From positions 1 to 40,128 of the forward strand of contig JAZRYR010000056.1 in assembly GCA_045600845.1 (NCBI GenBank): DNA of 40,128 nucleotides, given 5' to 3'. This document shows positions 17,684 through 25,848 of this stretch, one piece after another (the stretch's first letter is position 1; every line of letters starts with the position of its first letter). The notes beneath the pieces are model-generated. The model saw nothing but the letters and a program-made list of their open reading frames with translations. It did not search any database and had not been told where the DNA came from. The translations under genes and the position numbers were made by a program. Source of the DNA: RGIG5612 sp045600845 (lineage in GTDB: Bacteria > Bacillota > Clostridia > Lachnospirales > Lachnospiraceae).

Positions 17684-17706
17684 GAAAAGAACTCTTAGAT
17701 TGATTT

Positions 17707-17730
17707 AAAGGTCGCCCAGGCGGCCTTTTT
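17707..17730 (+). terminator. Rho-independent terminator after the defence cluster
   Basis: AAGGTCGCC pairs with GGCGGCCTT (one G-T wobble) and is followed by a T-run. It ends the transcript of the SIR2 to EF-hand gene series. Confidence 0.8.
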
Positions 17731-17803
17731 CATCCCTTTTTTCGCTACAATTCTCCTTAGATACTGGGTATGAGTTTTCCCACCACCTATTGCAAGTACA
17801 GAT

Positions 17804-17834
17804 TTATGCCCTTGCTATATGATATTCTCTCGAT
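17804..17834 (+). repeat. Promoter-like repeat, copy 1
   Basis: TTATGCCCTTGCTAT (17804-17818) continues as ATGATATT and then TCGATATAG. The same words recur at 25849-25884, with a five-base GCTAT duplication there. TTGCTA and TATAGG, 16 bases apart, could serve as -35 and -10. Both copies precede decayed small genes. Confidence 0.55.
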
Positions 17835-17857
17835 ATAGGACGTGGAAAAGACAGAAT

Positions 17858-18167
17858 GTTTTTTTGAAATAGTGGAAATTTTGAATGAGAAAGGAATGAG
17901 AGTGCTGACTGTTAGAGTATGCGAGGCATATTATCGGGAGAGAATTAAAGAGCGAGCTGCAGCGTTGCCTGGACACTATCGTTGGCAAGGACGGCCGTGA
18001 GGCTGTTAAAAATGTTTACGAGAGCACCCGCATCGCAGCTGCGAAAAACGAGGAATAGCAACGAGTGCGAGCGTATTTTGAAGGAGCGGGCCGAAGAGAT
18101 TAAAAAAATACTGAAAGGCTTTAAGTCCCTGACCGGTCCAATGAAGCAGAAATTGGAAGAAACATGA
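17858..18167 (+). pseudogene. Decayed small gene(s) upstream of the ADP-ribosylglycohydrolase
   Basis: Several frames look protein-like but none is continuous. Removing one T from the run after ATG 17858 gives MFFEIVEILNEKGMRVL. A second frame then reads EYARHIIGRELKSELQRCLD (cut) to a stop at 18055-18057. A third frame gives NECERILKERAEEIKKILKG and ends with TGA at 18165-18167. The pattern is that of one helical protein broken by two or more frameshifts. Family unknown. Confidence 0.4.
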
Positions 18168-18280
18168 ATAATGCCGCGAATATGACTTCCTCGAAAAAAG
18201 GAACAAGAGAATTGACGAATATTGTAAAGAAAATTCTTTATGAGAATCTGACAGCAATTAAAAAGGATAATAGAAACTGA
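18164..18280 (+). CDS. Possible 38-residue protein coupled to the next gene
   Basis: MNNAANMTSSKKGTRELTNI... is a short Lys/Asn-rich frame. Its ATG overlaps the preceding stop (ATGA) and its stop overlaps the ATG of the ADP-ribosylglycohydrolase (TGATG), which suggests translational coupling. It may still be only the tail of the decayed gene before it. No family is recognised. Confidence 0.3.
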   Translation: MNNAANMTSSKKGTRELTNIVKKILYENLTAIKKDNRN

Positions 18281-19470
18281 TGAAAAATAGAGAAGAAAAA
18301 ATAAAAGCAACAGAAATCCATCTGGACCAAATCCGGGGAAGCCTGATTGGCGGTGCCATCGGCGATGCTCTGGGATATGCTGTTGAATTTCTACGGGAGA
18401 ACCAGATTTTCAGCCGTTATGGAGAGAATGGAATTACAGAGTATGAACTGACAGATGGGAAGGCGCTCATATCGGATGACACACAGATGACACTTTTCAC
18501 GGCAAACGGATTGCTGATTGGAGAAACAAGGGGATGCTTGCGAGGGGTCATGGGGGCTCCTAGCAGTTATGTTGAGTTTGCTTATCAAGATTGGTATTTA
18601 ACCCAGACAAGCTCTTTTGAAGAAGTGAACAGACATGAACGTTTCACAGAAGAAGGAGGGCGATCCTGGCTTCTTGATGTTCCGGAATTATACGCCCGGC
18701 GAGCACCTGGAAATACATGTATGTCTGCGTTAGCACCAAGTTCGGGTTATACAGATGATTATATTAAAAATCCTATTAACCACAGTAAAGGCTGCGGCGG
18801 AATTATGAGGGTCGCACCTATGGCCTTGAAGTACCGGAAAGGTATTAACTTTCACGGTGACATTAAGAAGCTTGATAAAGAAGGTGCGCTGATAGCGGCA
18901 ATCACTCATGGCCATTCCCTCGGATATATGCCGGCAGCCGTTGTGACCCATATTATTGAGCTTTGCCTGATAGACCATGAAAAGACTCTCAAAGAAATCG
19001 TGATGGATGCGAGGGATGCGGCTTCCGAGCTGTTCGCTGGAGATAAGCACCTTCCGGAACTTATAAAAATCATCAATCTTGCATTGGAATTATCTGAGAA
19101 TGATGATTCCGACCTCGAGAACATCCACAGACTGGGTGAGGGATGGGTTGCAGAGGAAACCTTAGGCATTGCGATTTACTGTGCACTGAAGTACCAGAAT
19201 GATTTTTCAAAAGCAATCATTGTATCGGTAAACCATAATGGCGACAGTGATTCAACCGGTGCGGTTACAGGAAATATTCTGGGTGCGCTCGTAGGATATG
19301 ATGCAATAGAACCTAAGTGGAAGAAGAACCTGGAACTCCATGATATAATACTGGAGATGGCTGACGATCTGTGTCATGGATGCAATATGGATGAATACAG
19401 TGGTTACAGAGACCCGGCATGGATATCCAAATATGTAGAAATGCACAGATATGAATCGGAAAACATCTGA
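18280..19470 (+). CDS. ADP-ribosylglycohydrolase (DraG-like)
   Basis: A 396-residue member of the ADP-ribosylglycohydrolase family, which removes ADP-ribose from proteins or small molecules using a two-metal site. Seen here: GGAIGDALGYAVEF near residues 24-37, the metal-binding DDTQMTLFT at about 67-75, KGCGGIMRVAPMAL in the middle, and the second metal motif NHNGDSDSTGAVTGNILGA near the end. All expected acids are present. ATG 18280 overlaps the stop of the short upstream frame; AAAGGAT lies upstream. It stands between decayed genes and a toxin-antitoxin pair. Its substrate cannot be told from sequence; no ADP-ribosyltransferase is seen in the window. Confidence 0.9.
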   Translation: MKNREEKIKATEIHLDQIRGSLIGGAIGDALGYAVEFLRENQIFSRYGENGITEYELTDGKALISDDTQMTLFTANGLLIGETRGCLRGVMGAPSSYVEFAYQDWYLTQTSSFEEVNRHERFTEEGGRSWLLDVPELYARRAPGNTCMSALAPSSGYTDDYIKNPINHSKGCGGIMRVAPMALKYRKGINFHGDIKKLDKEGALIAAITHGHSLGYMPAAVVTHIIELCLIDHEKTLKEIVMDARDAASELFAGDKHLPELIKIINLALELSENDDSDLENIHRLGEGWVAEETLGIAIYCALKYQNDFSKAIIVSVNHNGDSDSTGAVTGNILGALVGYDAIEPKWKKNLELHDIILEMADDLCHGCNMDEYSGYRDPAWISKYVEMHRYESENI

Positions 19471-19507
19471 CCATTTTTCCTCAAAAGGAAATTCCCCTAA
19501 AAAAAGA

Positions 19508-19548
19508 TAGACTTTATTACTGTACCCTTTTATAATCAACTTAGCTAA
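19508..19548 (+). promoter_or_regulatory. Promoter and possible operator of the toxin-antitoxin pair
   Basis: TAGACT (19508-19513), 17 bases, TATAAT (19531-19536). The palindrome TTAGCTAA follows at 19541-19548, between the -10 and the antitoxin start, where an autoregulating antitoxin would bind. Confidence 0.5.
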
Positions 19549-19572
19549 CCTAGGCAGAATATGGAGGGCGAC

Positions 19573-19824
19573 ATGACTTCAGTGAATATGTTTGAGGCAA
19601 AAACGAATCTTTCAAAATATGTATTGGCGGTTGAAGAAAAAAAGGAGGAGTATATTTTGATTACACGTAATGGAAAACCAGTTGCTAAAATAGTGCCTTA
19701 TGATGACCCTCCACAAACGCGTATAGGGTTGGGAAAGGGAATACTTCCTGAAATGCCATCGCTGGATGAGTTTAACAGTGTTTCGGTTGAAGAAGATTTT
19801 TTTGATGATGGAGGAGTTTTTTGA
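19573..19824 (+). CDS. Phd/YefM-family antitoxin
   Basis: An 83-residue antitoxin. The N-terminal half has the Phd DNA-binding pattern NMFEAKTNLSKYV, then EEYILITRNGKPVAKIVPYD. The C-terminal tail is acidic (PSLDEFNSVSVEEDFFDD), as expected for the part that wraps the toxin. ATG 19573 is chosen because GGAGGGCGAC immediately before it is a ribosome binding site; an ATG at 19561 would place that site inside the gene. Its stop overlaps the toxin ATG by one base (TGATG), the usual coupling that makes antitoxin first. Confidence 0.88.
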   Translation: MTSVNMFEAKTNLSKYVLAVEEKKEEYILITRNGKPVAKIVPYDDPPQTRIGLGKGILPEMPSLDEFNSVSVEEDFFDDGGVF

Positions 19825-20231
19825 TGAAACTGCTTTTGGATACCCATGTTCTTATTTGGGCGCTGACGGATGATAAAAAACTCCCGAAGCGGATCGCGGA
19901 TATGATTGATGATCGAGACAATATCGTATATTTTAGCGCAACTTCGCTGTGGGAATTGGCAATTAAAAATTTCAAAGCACCGGAAAAATGCCCTTATAAT
20001 GAGGCGATTGTCGAAGAAATCAGTATTCGTTCCGGATTCCATTGCATGAATATTACAAGCGACCATATAAAAAACATTCGAACGCTAAAAACGAACCCAG
20101 ACTGTGAATTGTCAAACTATGACCCGTTTGATCGTATGCTGATATCGCAAGCAAAAACGGAAGGAGCATTTCTGTTGTCTCACGATATAAATTTCCAATA
20201 CTATGATGAACCGTGTATAGATAGGTTTTAG
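19824..20231 (+). CDS. PIN-domain toxin (VapC-like ribonuclease)
   Basis: A 135-residue PIN protein. The acidic catalytic set is visible: D in LLLDTHVLIWAL at the N terminus, E in ATSLWELAIKN, D in YDPFDRMLISQA and D in FLLSHDINF. PIN toxins of Phd partners cleave RNA, typically tRNA or rRNA. ATG 19824 overlaps the antitoxin stop. A TTG directly before it would add one residue. The hairpin terminator at 20353 lies about 120 bases downstream. Length and acids are normal, so the toxin should be active when freed. Confidence 0.88.
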   Translation: MKLLLDTHVLIWALTDDKKLPKRIADMIDDRDNIVYFSATSLWELAIKNFKAPEKCPYNEAIVEEISIRSGFHCMNITSDHIKNIRTLKTNPDCELSNYDPFDRMLISQAKTEGAFLLSHDINFQYYDEPCIDRF

Positions 20232-20352
20232 GTGTTTCGGAACGAACGACGAGCACATGCATGGCGTAAAATTATCATGCAGACAGAAATGTGCTGTATA
20301 CCCGCGTACTTGAATTAACGTTTAAGCGGTATGTAATATCGCCAAGCGCGGG

Positions 20353-20373
20353 GCCACCATCAGGTGGCTTTTT
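20353..20373 (+). terminator. Terminator after the toxin gene
   Basis: GCCACC-ATCA-GGTGGC followed by TTTTTC. Confidence 0.75.
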
Positions 20374-20394
20374 CTTTTCTTGGAGAACATTCTT

Positions 20395-20621
20395 ATGAAT
20401 ATCTATGTCTATTCTGACGAATCAGGAGTATTTGATAAAGAGCATAATGATTTTTTATTTTTGGCGGTTTGATTCTTTTGGGCACAGAAGAAAAAGAGAA
20501 TTGGTCGCGAAAGTATTCTCATATTGAACATGTACTTCGCAAGAATAAAAATGTTGGGATAGAGTATGAACTAAAAGCCACCAAAGTCACCAATAAAGAA
20601 CAAGAAAAATTTCACGAATAA
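20395..20621 (+). pseudogene. Broken DUF3800 gene fragment
   Basis: ATG 20395 starts MNIYVYSDESGVFDKEHNDF, the typical N terminus of DUF3800 proteins, whose YSDESG aspartate and glutamate belong to an RNase H-like fold. A one-base shift in the T-rich run near 20451-20462 is needed to continue as FIFGGLILLGTEEKENW, and the frame then ends early at 20621 after about 75 residues. Normal members exceed 200 residues. The fragment is therefore both frameshifted and truncated, with a strong terminator directly after it. Confidence 0.7.
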
Positions 20622-20626
20622 TACAG

Positions 20627-20656
20627 ACCTCCCATGAGAAATCATGGGAGGTTTTT
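20627..20656 (+). terminator. Strong bidirectional-type terminator
   Basis: ACCTCCCATGA-GAAA-TCATGGGAGGT, a perfect 11-bp stem with a GNRA-like loop, followed by five T. Confidence 0.9.
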
Positions 20657-20843
20657 AGCATAAACTGTAAGGAATAACTGTAAAGTTGACTTTGAACATT
20701 TGCAAGTACTGAAAAGCGCCCTTGCAAAGGAGTATTTTTATTCAGTAAGGTTGTTAGGAATATGCTTTTAGATTTTTAACAGAAATATAAAAGGAAACCT
20801 ATTTGACGTAATAAAAAGTATTCTAATTAAGAAAGGGGACATT

Positions 20844-21755
20844 ATGAAAAAAAGAATTTTTGTTATTTTCGCAATGTTATTGGTTATGACAATAATTACT
20901 GCATGCGGAAATGGAGGCACATCTGGATCAGCAGACAGTTCAAAGCAAGGAGCGGTAGAAAAACCAGCAAAGCAAGAGGAAACCACAAAGGCTGAAAAAA
21001 CAGCAAAAAAAGAGAAGGCAGAGATTGAGGAAACAGTTCTTCTGGATGAAGCTGGTGTTAAGGTAACCGCATTAGAGCTTAAAAATGATTCTTTCTGGGG
21101 ACCGGAGTTAAAAGTTCTGATCGAAAATAATTCAGGGCAGGCACTAACCTTCCAGACAAGAAATACATCTATCAATAGATTTATGGTAGATGCAATGTTT
21201 TCCGAGGATGTAGCTGATGGAAAAAAGGCAAACGCAAGTATTAGTTTCACGAGTGAAACTTTGGAGGCCTGTGGTATTGATCAGATTGCAACGATAGAAT
21301 TGTCATTCCATATTTTCAACTCTGCTTCATGGGACAACTACTTTGATTCTTCACAGATTGTTTTAAATACTTCCGTTGCGGAATCCTATACACAGGAAGT
21401 TGATGAAAGCGGACAGTTAGTTTATGACGAAGGCGGTATTAAGATTATCACGAAATCATTAAATGAAGATTCAATTTTTGGACCATCCGTTCGGATTTAT
21501 GTTGAAAATAATAGCAATCAGAATATTACTGTTCAGGCAAGAGATGTTTCAGTAAATGATTTTATGATTAATCCGGTCTTTTCTGCGGATGTTCTCAATG
21601 GAAAAAGAGCACTCAGTGATCTTTCTTTCTTTGGGTCAGAGTTAGAGGACAATAATATTGAAAAAATAGAAAAAGTGGAACTTTCCTTCCATATCTTCGA
21701 TATGGATTCCTGGGACGGAATCGTTGATACGGATACCATAACGCTTACTTTTTAA
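20844..21755 (+). CDS. Lipoprotein with a duplicated beta domain
   Basis: A 303-residue exported lipoprotein. A Lys-Lys-Arg N terminus, a hydrophobic core and the lipobox ITAC place the lipidated cysteine at residue 21. A Lys/Glu/Ala linker follows (about residues 25-65). Two copies of a domain of about 110 residues come next; both contain a FGP/WGPE turn, LIENNSGQ or VENNSNQ, an ARD/TRNTS-V-N-FM segment, FS-DV--GK-A, and IELSFHIF or VELSFHIF with SWD. Such repeats suggest surface binding, with no enzyme motif. ATG 20844 has GAAAGGGGAC upstream. The gene stands alone after the terminator at 20627. Confidence 0.85.
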   Translation: MKKRIFVIFAMLLVMTIITACGNGGTSGSADSSKQGAVEKPAKQEETTKAEKTAKKEKAEIEETVLLDEAGVKVTALELKNDSFWGPELKVLIENNSGQALTFQTRNTSINRFMVDAMFSEDVADGKKANASISFTSETLEACGIDQIATIELSFHIFNSASWDNYFDSSQIVLNTSVAESYTQEVDESGQLVYDEGGIKIITKSLNEDSIFGPSVRIYVENNSNQNITVQARDVSVNDFMINPVFSADVLNGKRALSDLSFFGSELEDNNIEKIEKVELSFHIFDMDSWDGIVDTDTITLTF

Positions 21756-21900
21756 TATAAATCTATAAATGGCAATGAACGAATTTATCGAGAAACAGAA
21801 CTGAATTTTCGTGAGCTGGAAGGGGATGTGATTTTTCTGGTTTTTGCTACATGATTCATCTCGCAAGGCCTGCTTTCTGGTGTGCGACCCTTCCGTCCTC

Positions 21901-22210
21901 TCATTTTCGACCGATTCCGCAGTTTTTATGAGAATTCGGTCGAAGAATTTCCCCAAAATCAGGCGTAAACAGAGCATTTTGTGGTGTTTTACCATAAATT
22001 CTCACCCAGTAAATGCGTAAACAGCGTAAATCGGTCGAAACCTCTCGACCGAAAAGCTGTGATTTTGGGCAAATCGGTCGAAAAGACATAAAACGTCCCA
22101 GTTTCGCCTCTTTTTTTGGGCAAATTGGTCGAAAAGTCTCGAAGGGAATGACTTTAAGTGAATAGTTTCTATTTCCCAAAAATCGAAAAAAAGAAAATTG
22201 GGAAATAGAA
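21901..22210. repeat. Intergenic repeats built on CGGTCGA and a long hairpin
   Basis: Within the gene-free stretch 21756-22345, CGGTCGA-type words recur in both orientations near 21908, 21934, 22032, 22045, 22075 and 22126 (the last as TGGTCGA). TCGGTCGA (22031-22038) and TCGACCGA (22045-22052) form a hairpin. The 23-base words at 22063-22085 and 22114-22136 are direct repeats with one mismatch, both running TTTTGGGCAAAT to GGTCGAAAAG. A separate perfect 13-bp inverted repeat joins 22167-22179 and 22198-22210 (TTCTATTTCCCAA). Minus-strand frames here only echo the repeats. The remainder of the gap shows no gene. Confidence 0.65.
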
Positions 22211-22302
22211 CAGGATTTTCGCCAAGACCTACGCCCAAAAGGTGCCTATGAATACGTTGCCGGGGGGAAGGAGAATTAAGTTACTCTTGACGAACCCGGA
22301 TA

Positions 22303-22314
22303 TGTTGCGCAACA
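22303..22314. repeat. Short palindrome TGTTGCGCAACA
   Basis: A perfect 12-bp palindrome 32 bases before the decayed nnrE copy; it could be an operator left from that gene, but no regulator is known for it. Confidence 0.3.
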
Positions 22315-22345
22315 ATTATTTTATCGTTAGTGATGCAGGCCAGAT

Positions 22346-22504
22346 ATGCCCAACTGTGTATCTGTTGCCACCTTGCGCGAGAGCAATGCGTGGAACATCG
22401 AAAATAAAATAAGCTCCAAAGAGCTGATGGGTCGAGCGATTCCGGGCTCAATGCCGACATCGGCATTGAAATCCAGGGCGAATATATTTGGGCGGAAGAA
22501 TAAA
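22346..22504 (+). pseudogene. Internally deleted second copy of NAD(P)H-hydrate epimerase
   Basis: ATG 22346 begins MPNCVSVATLRESNAWNIEN and continues KISSKELMGRA, nearly identical to the first 32 residues of nnrE at 1432. The match then jumps, in another frame, to LNADIGIEIQGEYIWAEE, the last residues of nnrE, ending at TAA 22502-22504. About 160 internal codons are gone and the join is out of frame, so no functional epimerase is made. The DNA words are richer in GC than in the intact copy, so this is an old paralogue rather than a fresh duplicate. Confidence 0.85.
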
Positions 22505-22507
22505 AAC

Positions 22508-22533
22508 GGGAGGGATAGTTCCCTCCCATTTTT
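22508..22533 (+). terminator. Terminator after the decayed nnrE copy
   Basis: GGGAGGGA-TAGT-TCCCTCCC followed by ATTTTT. Its survival four bases after the old stop codon fits the view that the gene was once expressed. Confidence 0.8.
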
Positions 22534-22549
22534 AAATTAGGATTTTCTA

Positions 22550-22648
22550 TGAACATTAAAAGTGTTTACATAACGCCACTCTATGAGATATTTCTTTTAC
22601 CTTTCTATAAACTTATACGAAGAAGAAGAAAAAAAGGATACCCTTGAA
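22550..22648 (+). CDS. Possible 32-residue cationic peptide
   Basis: MNIKSVYITPLYEIFLLPFY followed by KLIRRRRKKGYP: a hydrophobic half and a basic tail. No clear ribosome binding site is present and the gene lies after a terminator, so it may be chance. Listed as the only protein-like reading in 22534-22727. Confidence 0.2.
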
Positions 22649-22727
22649 AATGAACACCAAGAATATGATAATTAAGAAAAGATTGAGAAGCTTGGGCCTT
22701 TATCTGCCCGGCTTTTAGGAAGACTGC

Positions 22728-23918
22728 ATGAACAGAAAAACTCGATTCAACGGAAGAAAACGAATCGTGCCATTCATTTTATTGGTGGCATTATTTGTGT
22801 TATCTGCCTGCAGCGGGTTGAATATAAAACCGGAAAATGTTAAGGATTCCGGGGCAATGGGAGAAGCAACAGATGTTGCCGACGACCGGTCATCGACAAA
22901 TCTGGCAGACTCCGATTTTGAAGTACATTTCCTCGATGCAGGTCAGGGAGATGCCGCACTGATTCTTTGCAATGGAGAGGCCATGTTGATTGATGGCGGT
23001 CCATCGAACAAATCCGATCTGTTGTACGCTTATCTGAAGAAGGAAGACGTGGATCATTTAAAATATGTTATTGCGACTCATCCGCAGGAGGACCATGTCG
23101 GCGGCTTGTCCGGTGCGTTGCATTATGCGACGGCGGATGCAGCGTATACTTCAAAAATTGAGAAAGAAAGCGCATCTTTTCACCACTTACTTTCCAGCTT
23201 GGAACAGCAGAATGTTCCTATTCAGATTCCTGACAATGGGACCAAGTTAGTTTTAGGTGATGCGATTGCCACGATTTTCCGTCCGGAAAATATGGAAAGT
23301 GAAAACGCCTCTTTAGTGGTCCGCGTTGAGTTTGGTGACACATCGTTTTTATTCACGGGCGATGCGGAGATGGAAGAGGAACAGGAATTGATGGATGCGG
23401 GGCTTGATTTGCAGAGCACCGTTTTAAAGGTGGGCCATCATGGATCGGAGACATCCACATCGGAAGTGTTTATGAATGCGGTGCTGCCTGAGTATGCCGT
23501 CATTTCCTGTGGACAGAAAAACGACTATGGACACCCGATGGATGCGACTTTAAATACTTTGAAACAATATGGCGTAACGCTTTATCGGACGGATATGCAA
23601 GGAACCATCGTTTGTGCCAGTGATGGGCAGGATGTGATGTTCACAACAGAAAGAAATCTGGACGCGGATACTTTTTTAACTTATTATGATTTGTATGGAG
23701 CGGAGACGACGGGGGCTACGGACAGGTCGGTAGATTCCGGGAAATATGAAGAAGGGGCAATGCGCACCTATATCCTGAACACCAGCTCTTACAAGTTCCA
23801 CAATTCAGACTGCAAGTACATTAAAGACATGAAGGAACATAATAAAATGGAGTATACTGGAACGCGGGATGAAATATTGGCGATGGGGTATAGTCCATGC
23901 GGGGTTTGTCATCCATAA
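22728..23918 (+). CDS. Metallo-beta-lactamase-fold lipoprotein (ComEC C-domain-like) with Cys-His tail, copy 1
   Basis: A 396-residue lipoprotein: basic N terminus, hydrophobic core, lipobox LSAC with Cys28. Residues 64-310 form an MBL fold like the C-terminal nuclease domain of competence protein ComEC: FEVHFLDAGQGDAALI, LIDGG, the metal motif THPQEDH (H118, D122, H123), FTGDAE, and VGHHGSETST. The last 50 residues (YILNTSSYKFHNSDC then GYSPCGVCHP) are a small Cys/His domain of the type that binds a metal, related to Ada-like tails found on secreted nucleases. An extracellular nuclease or phosphodiesterase is the best guess. AGGAAG precedes ATG 22728. A paralogue lies at 28205. Confidence 0.88.
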   Translation: MNRKTRFNGRKRIVPFILLVALFVLSACSGLNIKPENVKDSGAMGEATDVADDRSSTNLADSDFEVHFLDAGQGDAALILCNGEAMLIDGGPSNKSDLLYAYLKKEDVDHLKYVIATHPQEDHVGGLSGALHYATADAAYTSKIEKESASFHHLLSSLEQQNVPIQIPDNGTKLVLGDAIATIFRPENMESENASLVVRVEFGDTSFLFTGDAEMEEEQELMDAGLDLQSTVLKVGHHGSETSTSEVFMNAVLPEYAVISCGQKNDYGHPMDATLNTLKQYGVTLYRTDMQGTIVCASDGQDVMFTTERNLDADTFLTYYDLYGAETTGATDRSVDSGKYEEGAMRTYILNTSSYKFHNSDCKYIKDMKEHNKMEYTGTRDEILAMGYSPCGVCHP

Positions 23919-23954
23919 ACCTTTGAAGTAAATAAAATGTATAGGGGAAAGAAA

Positions 23955-25007
23955 ATGAAAAGTAAAAAAAGAGTAGTATATTGGATCCTTTGTACCGTTC
24001 TGTTTTTTTCAAACATTTTTCTGACATCATGCGCAGAGCAGAAAAATGATTTTGAATACTGGGAGGCGGAGTCAGCATCCTTGAAGGCCTTGAAAGAGTA
24101 TGTATCGGATGTAACGAAGGAAGGCTCCGAAAACTTTATTCCGAAGGAAGAACGCATTGCGGTTTTTGATATGGATGGTACTCTCTACGGCGAAAAAGCT
24201 CCGATTTATGTGGAGTGGCAGATGTTTGCGTATCGGGTTTTGGAGGATCCAGCCTATGAAGCATCTGATGAGCTTATTGAGGTTGCGAAAGAAATTGTGG
24301 AAGCGGCAAAAACCGGAGTGATTCCGGAGAATCTGGAACTGGACCATGCGATTGCGAATGCGAAAGCATACGCTGGCATGACCCTTGGCGAGTACGAAGA
24401 CTATGTAACGGCCTTTTTGCAGAAGGAAGTAACGGGCTTTACGGGTATGACCTATTTTGAAGCCTGGTATCTTCCGATGATTGAAGTCATTGATTACCTG
24501 AATGAAAATAATTTCACGGTATATATTTGCAGCGGAACGGATCGCTTCTTGTGCAGAGTGCTTGCGGAAGGAATCGTAGACATTCCGGAGCGGCAGATTA
24601 TCGGCATGGATGTGCTTTGCGTTGCCAGCGGACAAGGGGAAACTGACGGACTGAATTATGTATATACGGCGAATGATGATGTCGTAAGAAGTGGTCGTCT
24701 GATCATAAAAAATGTTAAAGCTAATAAAGTGTCTCAGATTGTTCAGGAAATCGGCTCTAAACCGGTATTGTCCTTTGGAAACAGTTCCGGCGATACCAGT
24801 ATGGCAATGTATACAACATCGGAGAATCCATATCGGAGCATGGCCTTCATGGTAGTCGCAGATGATACGGAGCGGGAATATGGAGATGCAGCAAAAGCAG
24901 AACAGATGCGTAATAAATGGGATTCCTTTGGCTGGACATCGATTTCCATGAAGAATGATTGGACTACAATTTACGGGGACGATGTAAAGAAAGATATACA
25001 AAAGTAG
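23955..25007 (+). CDS. HAD-superfamily phosphatase lipoprotein
   Basis: A 350-residue exported lipoprotein: KKRVV start, hydrophobic core, lipobox LTSC with Cys26. The HAD phosphatase core follows: motif I FDMDGTLYG with nucleophile D72 and acid D74, motif II YICSGTDRF, a lysine in the IIKNVKANK region, and motif IV SFGNSSGDTSM. A helical cap lies between motifs I and II. It probably dephosphorylates small substrates on the outer face of the membrane. ATG 23955 has GGGGAAAG upstream; ATG 23937 would lengthen the basic end only. It follows the MBL lipoprotein by 36 bases, in the same direction, so both may supply phosphate or nucleosides from outside the cell. Confidence 0.88.
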   Translation: MKSKKRVVYWILCTVLFFSNIFLTSCAEQKNDFEYWEAESASLKALKEYVSDVTKEGSENFIPKEERIAVFDMDGTLYGEKAPIYVEWQMFAYRVLEDPAYEASDELIEVAKEIVEAAKTGVIPENLELDHAIANAKAYAGMTLGEYEDYVTAFLQKEVTGFTGMTYFEAWYLPMIEVIDYLNENNFTVYICSGTDRFLCRVLAEGIVDIPERQIIGMDVLCVASGQGETDGLNYVYTANDDVVRSGRLIIKNVKANKVSQIVQEIGSKPVLSFGNSSGDTSMAMYTTSENPYRSMAFMVVADDTEREYGDAAKAEQMRNKWDSFGWTSISMKNDWTTIYGDDVKKDIQK

Positions 25008-25042
25008 CTTGCTTCATTTTATGCAAAAAGGGAAAGAGAACT

Positions 25043-25831
25043 ATGACCATACGAGAAATTATAGAAGCGGATCCGGCGCTTTATGCGGACATGAGGGAGT
25101 CACTCCGGAGGCAGAGCGTGAGCATCGTTTATGAATCGGACAGCGTTCTGATCACGCTGGAGAACGATTGGAAGTTGTACACCGTTGCGGCAGCGAATCT
25201 GAAAGAGGCAAAAAGAGAAATTAAAAAGTTGAATGAAAAAGACACCTTCTTCGTGGTGCATGACACCGAGCTGAAGGACTTTCTTTGTGACCGCTTGGGC
25301 TACACTTCGGGAGAAGGCGGCATCCCATACGGTCAGCTTTATGAGAGTAACAAGGCGTCTTTGGAGCGGAACGCCAGCTTAGGCATGGAGCTTTCCGAGG
25401 GCAGACTTTATTGGGTGACGAACCGGAAGTTTATCACATATAAAGAGACGAAAGATTTTAAGGCGAACGATATCGAACGGTTATTCCTGTCGGTAAATTG
25501 GGAGTCCGGCCGTTATCCGGAAAAACTGGTCAAGGCGATGCGCAACTCGACCCATGTAGTGTCCGCGTGGGACCGGGATCGTTTGGTAGGACTGGTGCGG
25601 GCGCTGGACGATGGCGAAACCGTAGCGTTTTTGCACTACCTGCTGGTGGACCCGGAGTACCAAGGCATGAAAATAGGGGAAGAATTGATGAAGCGAATCC
25701 TCTCCCATTTCGAGAATCATTTGTATGTGAAGATCATGCCTTCCGACCCGAAGACCATTCCGTTTTACGAGCGGTTCGGCTTCCAGATTTACGAGAATTA
25801 CTCCGCGATGGTAAGAAAGAGGTTTGAGTAG
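25043..25831 (+). CDS. GNAT-family N-acetyltransferase
   Basis: A 263-residue protein. The C-terminal 130 residues are a GNAT domain: FLSVNWESGRYP, then RLVGLVRALDDG, then the acetyl-CoA loop VDPEYQGMKIGEELMKRIL (cut here at Leu; Q-x-x-x-I-G-x-x-L pattern), and the end FYERFGFQIY. The first 120 residues are a separate alpha/beta domain with VVHDTELKDFLCDRLG, seen in some acetyltransferases of Clostridia. GGGAAAGAGAA lies just before ATG 25043. Its start is 35 bases after the phosphatase stop, so the three genes from 22728 may be cotranscribed. Substrate unknown. Confidence 0.85.
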   Translation: MTIREIIEADPALYADMRESLRRQSVSIVYESDSVLITLENDWKLYTVAAANLKEAKREIKKLNEKDTFFVVHDTELKDFLCDRLGYTSGEGGIPYGQLYESNKASLERNASLGMELSEGRLYWVTNRKFITYKETKDFKANDIERLFLSVNWESGRYPEKLVKAMRNSTHVVSAWDRDRLVGLVRALDDGETVAFLHYLLVDPEYQGMKIGEELMKRILSHFENHLYVKIMPSDPKTIPFYERFGFQIYENYSAMVRKRFE

Positions 25832-25848
25832 GCGTTACGAGTACGGAA

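Noticed and set aside
21901..22238. Two minus-strand frames with FRPICPK repeats
   Set aside because: The repeats in the protein are only the reading of the CGGTCGA DNA repeats; no ribosome binding site and no continuous gene.
24072..25001. A 309-residue open frame on the minus strand
   Set aside because: It is fully antisense to the HAD phosphatase lipoprotein, has no family features and many His/Ile/Arg runs; a shadow frame.
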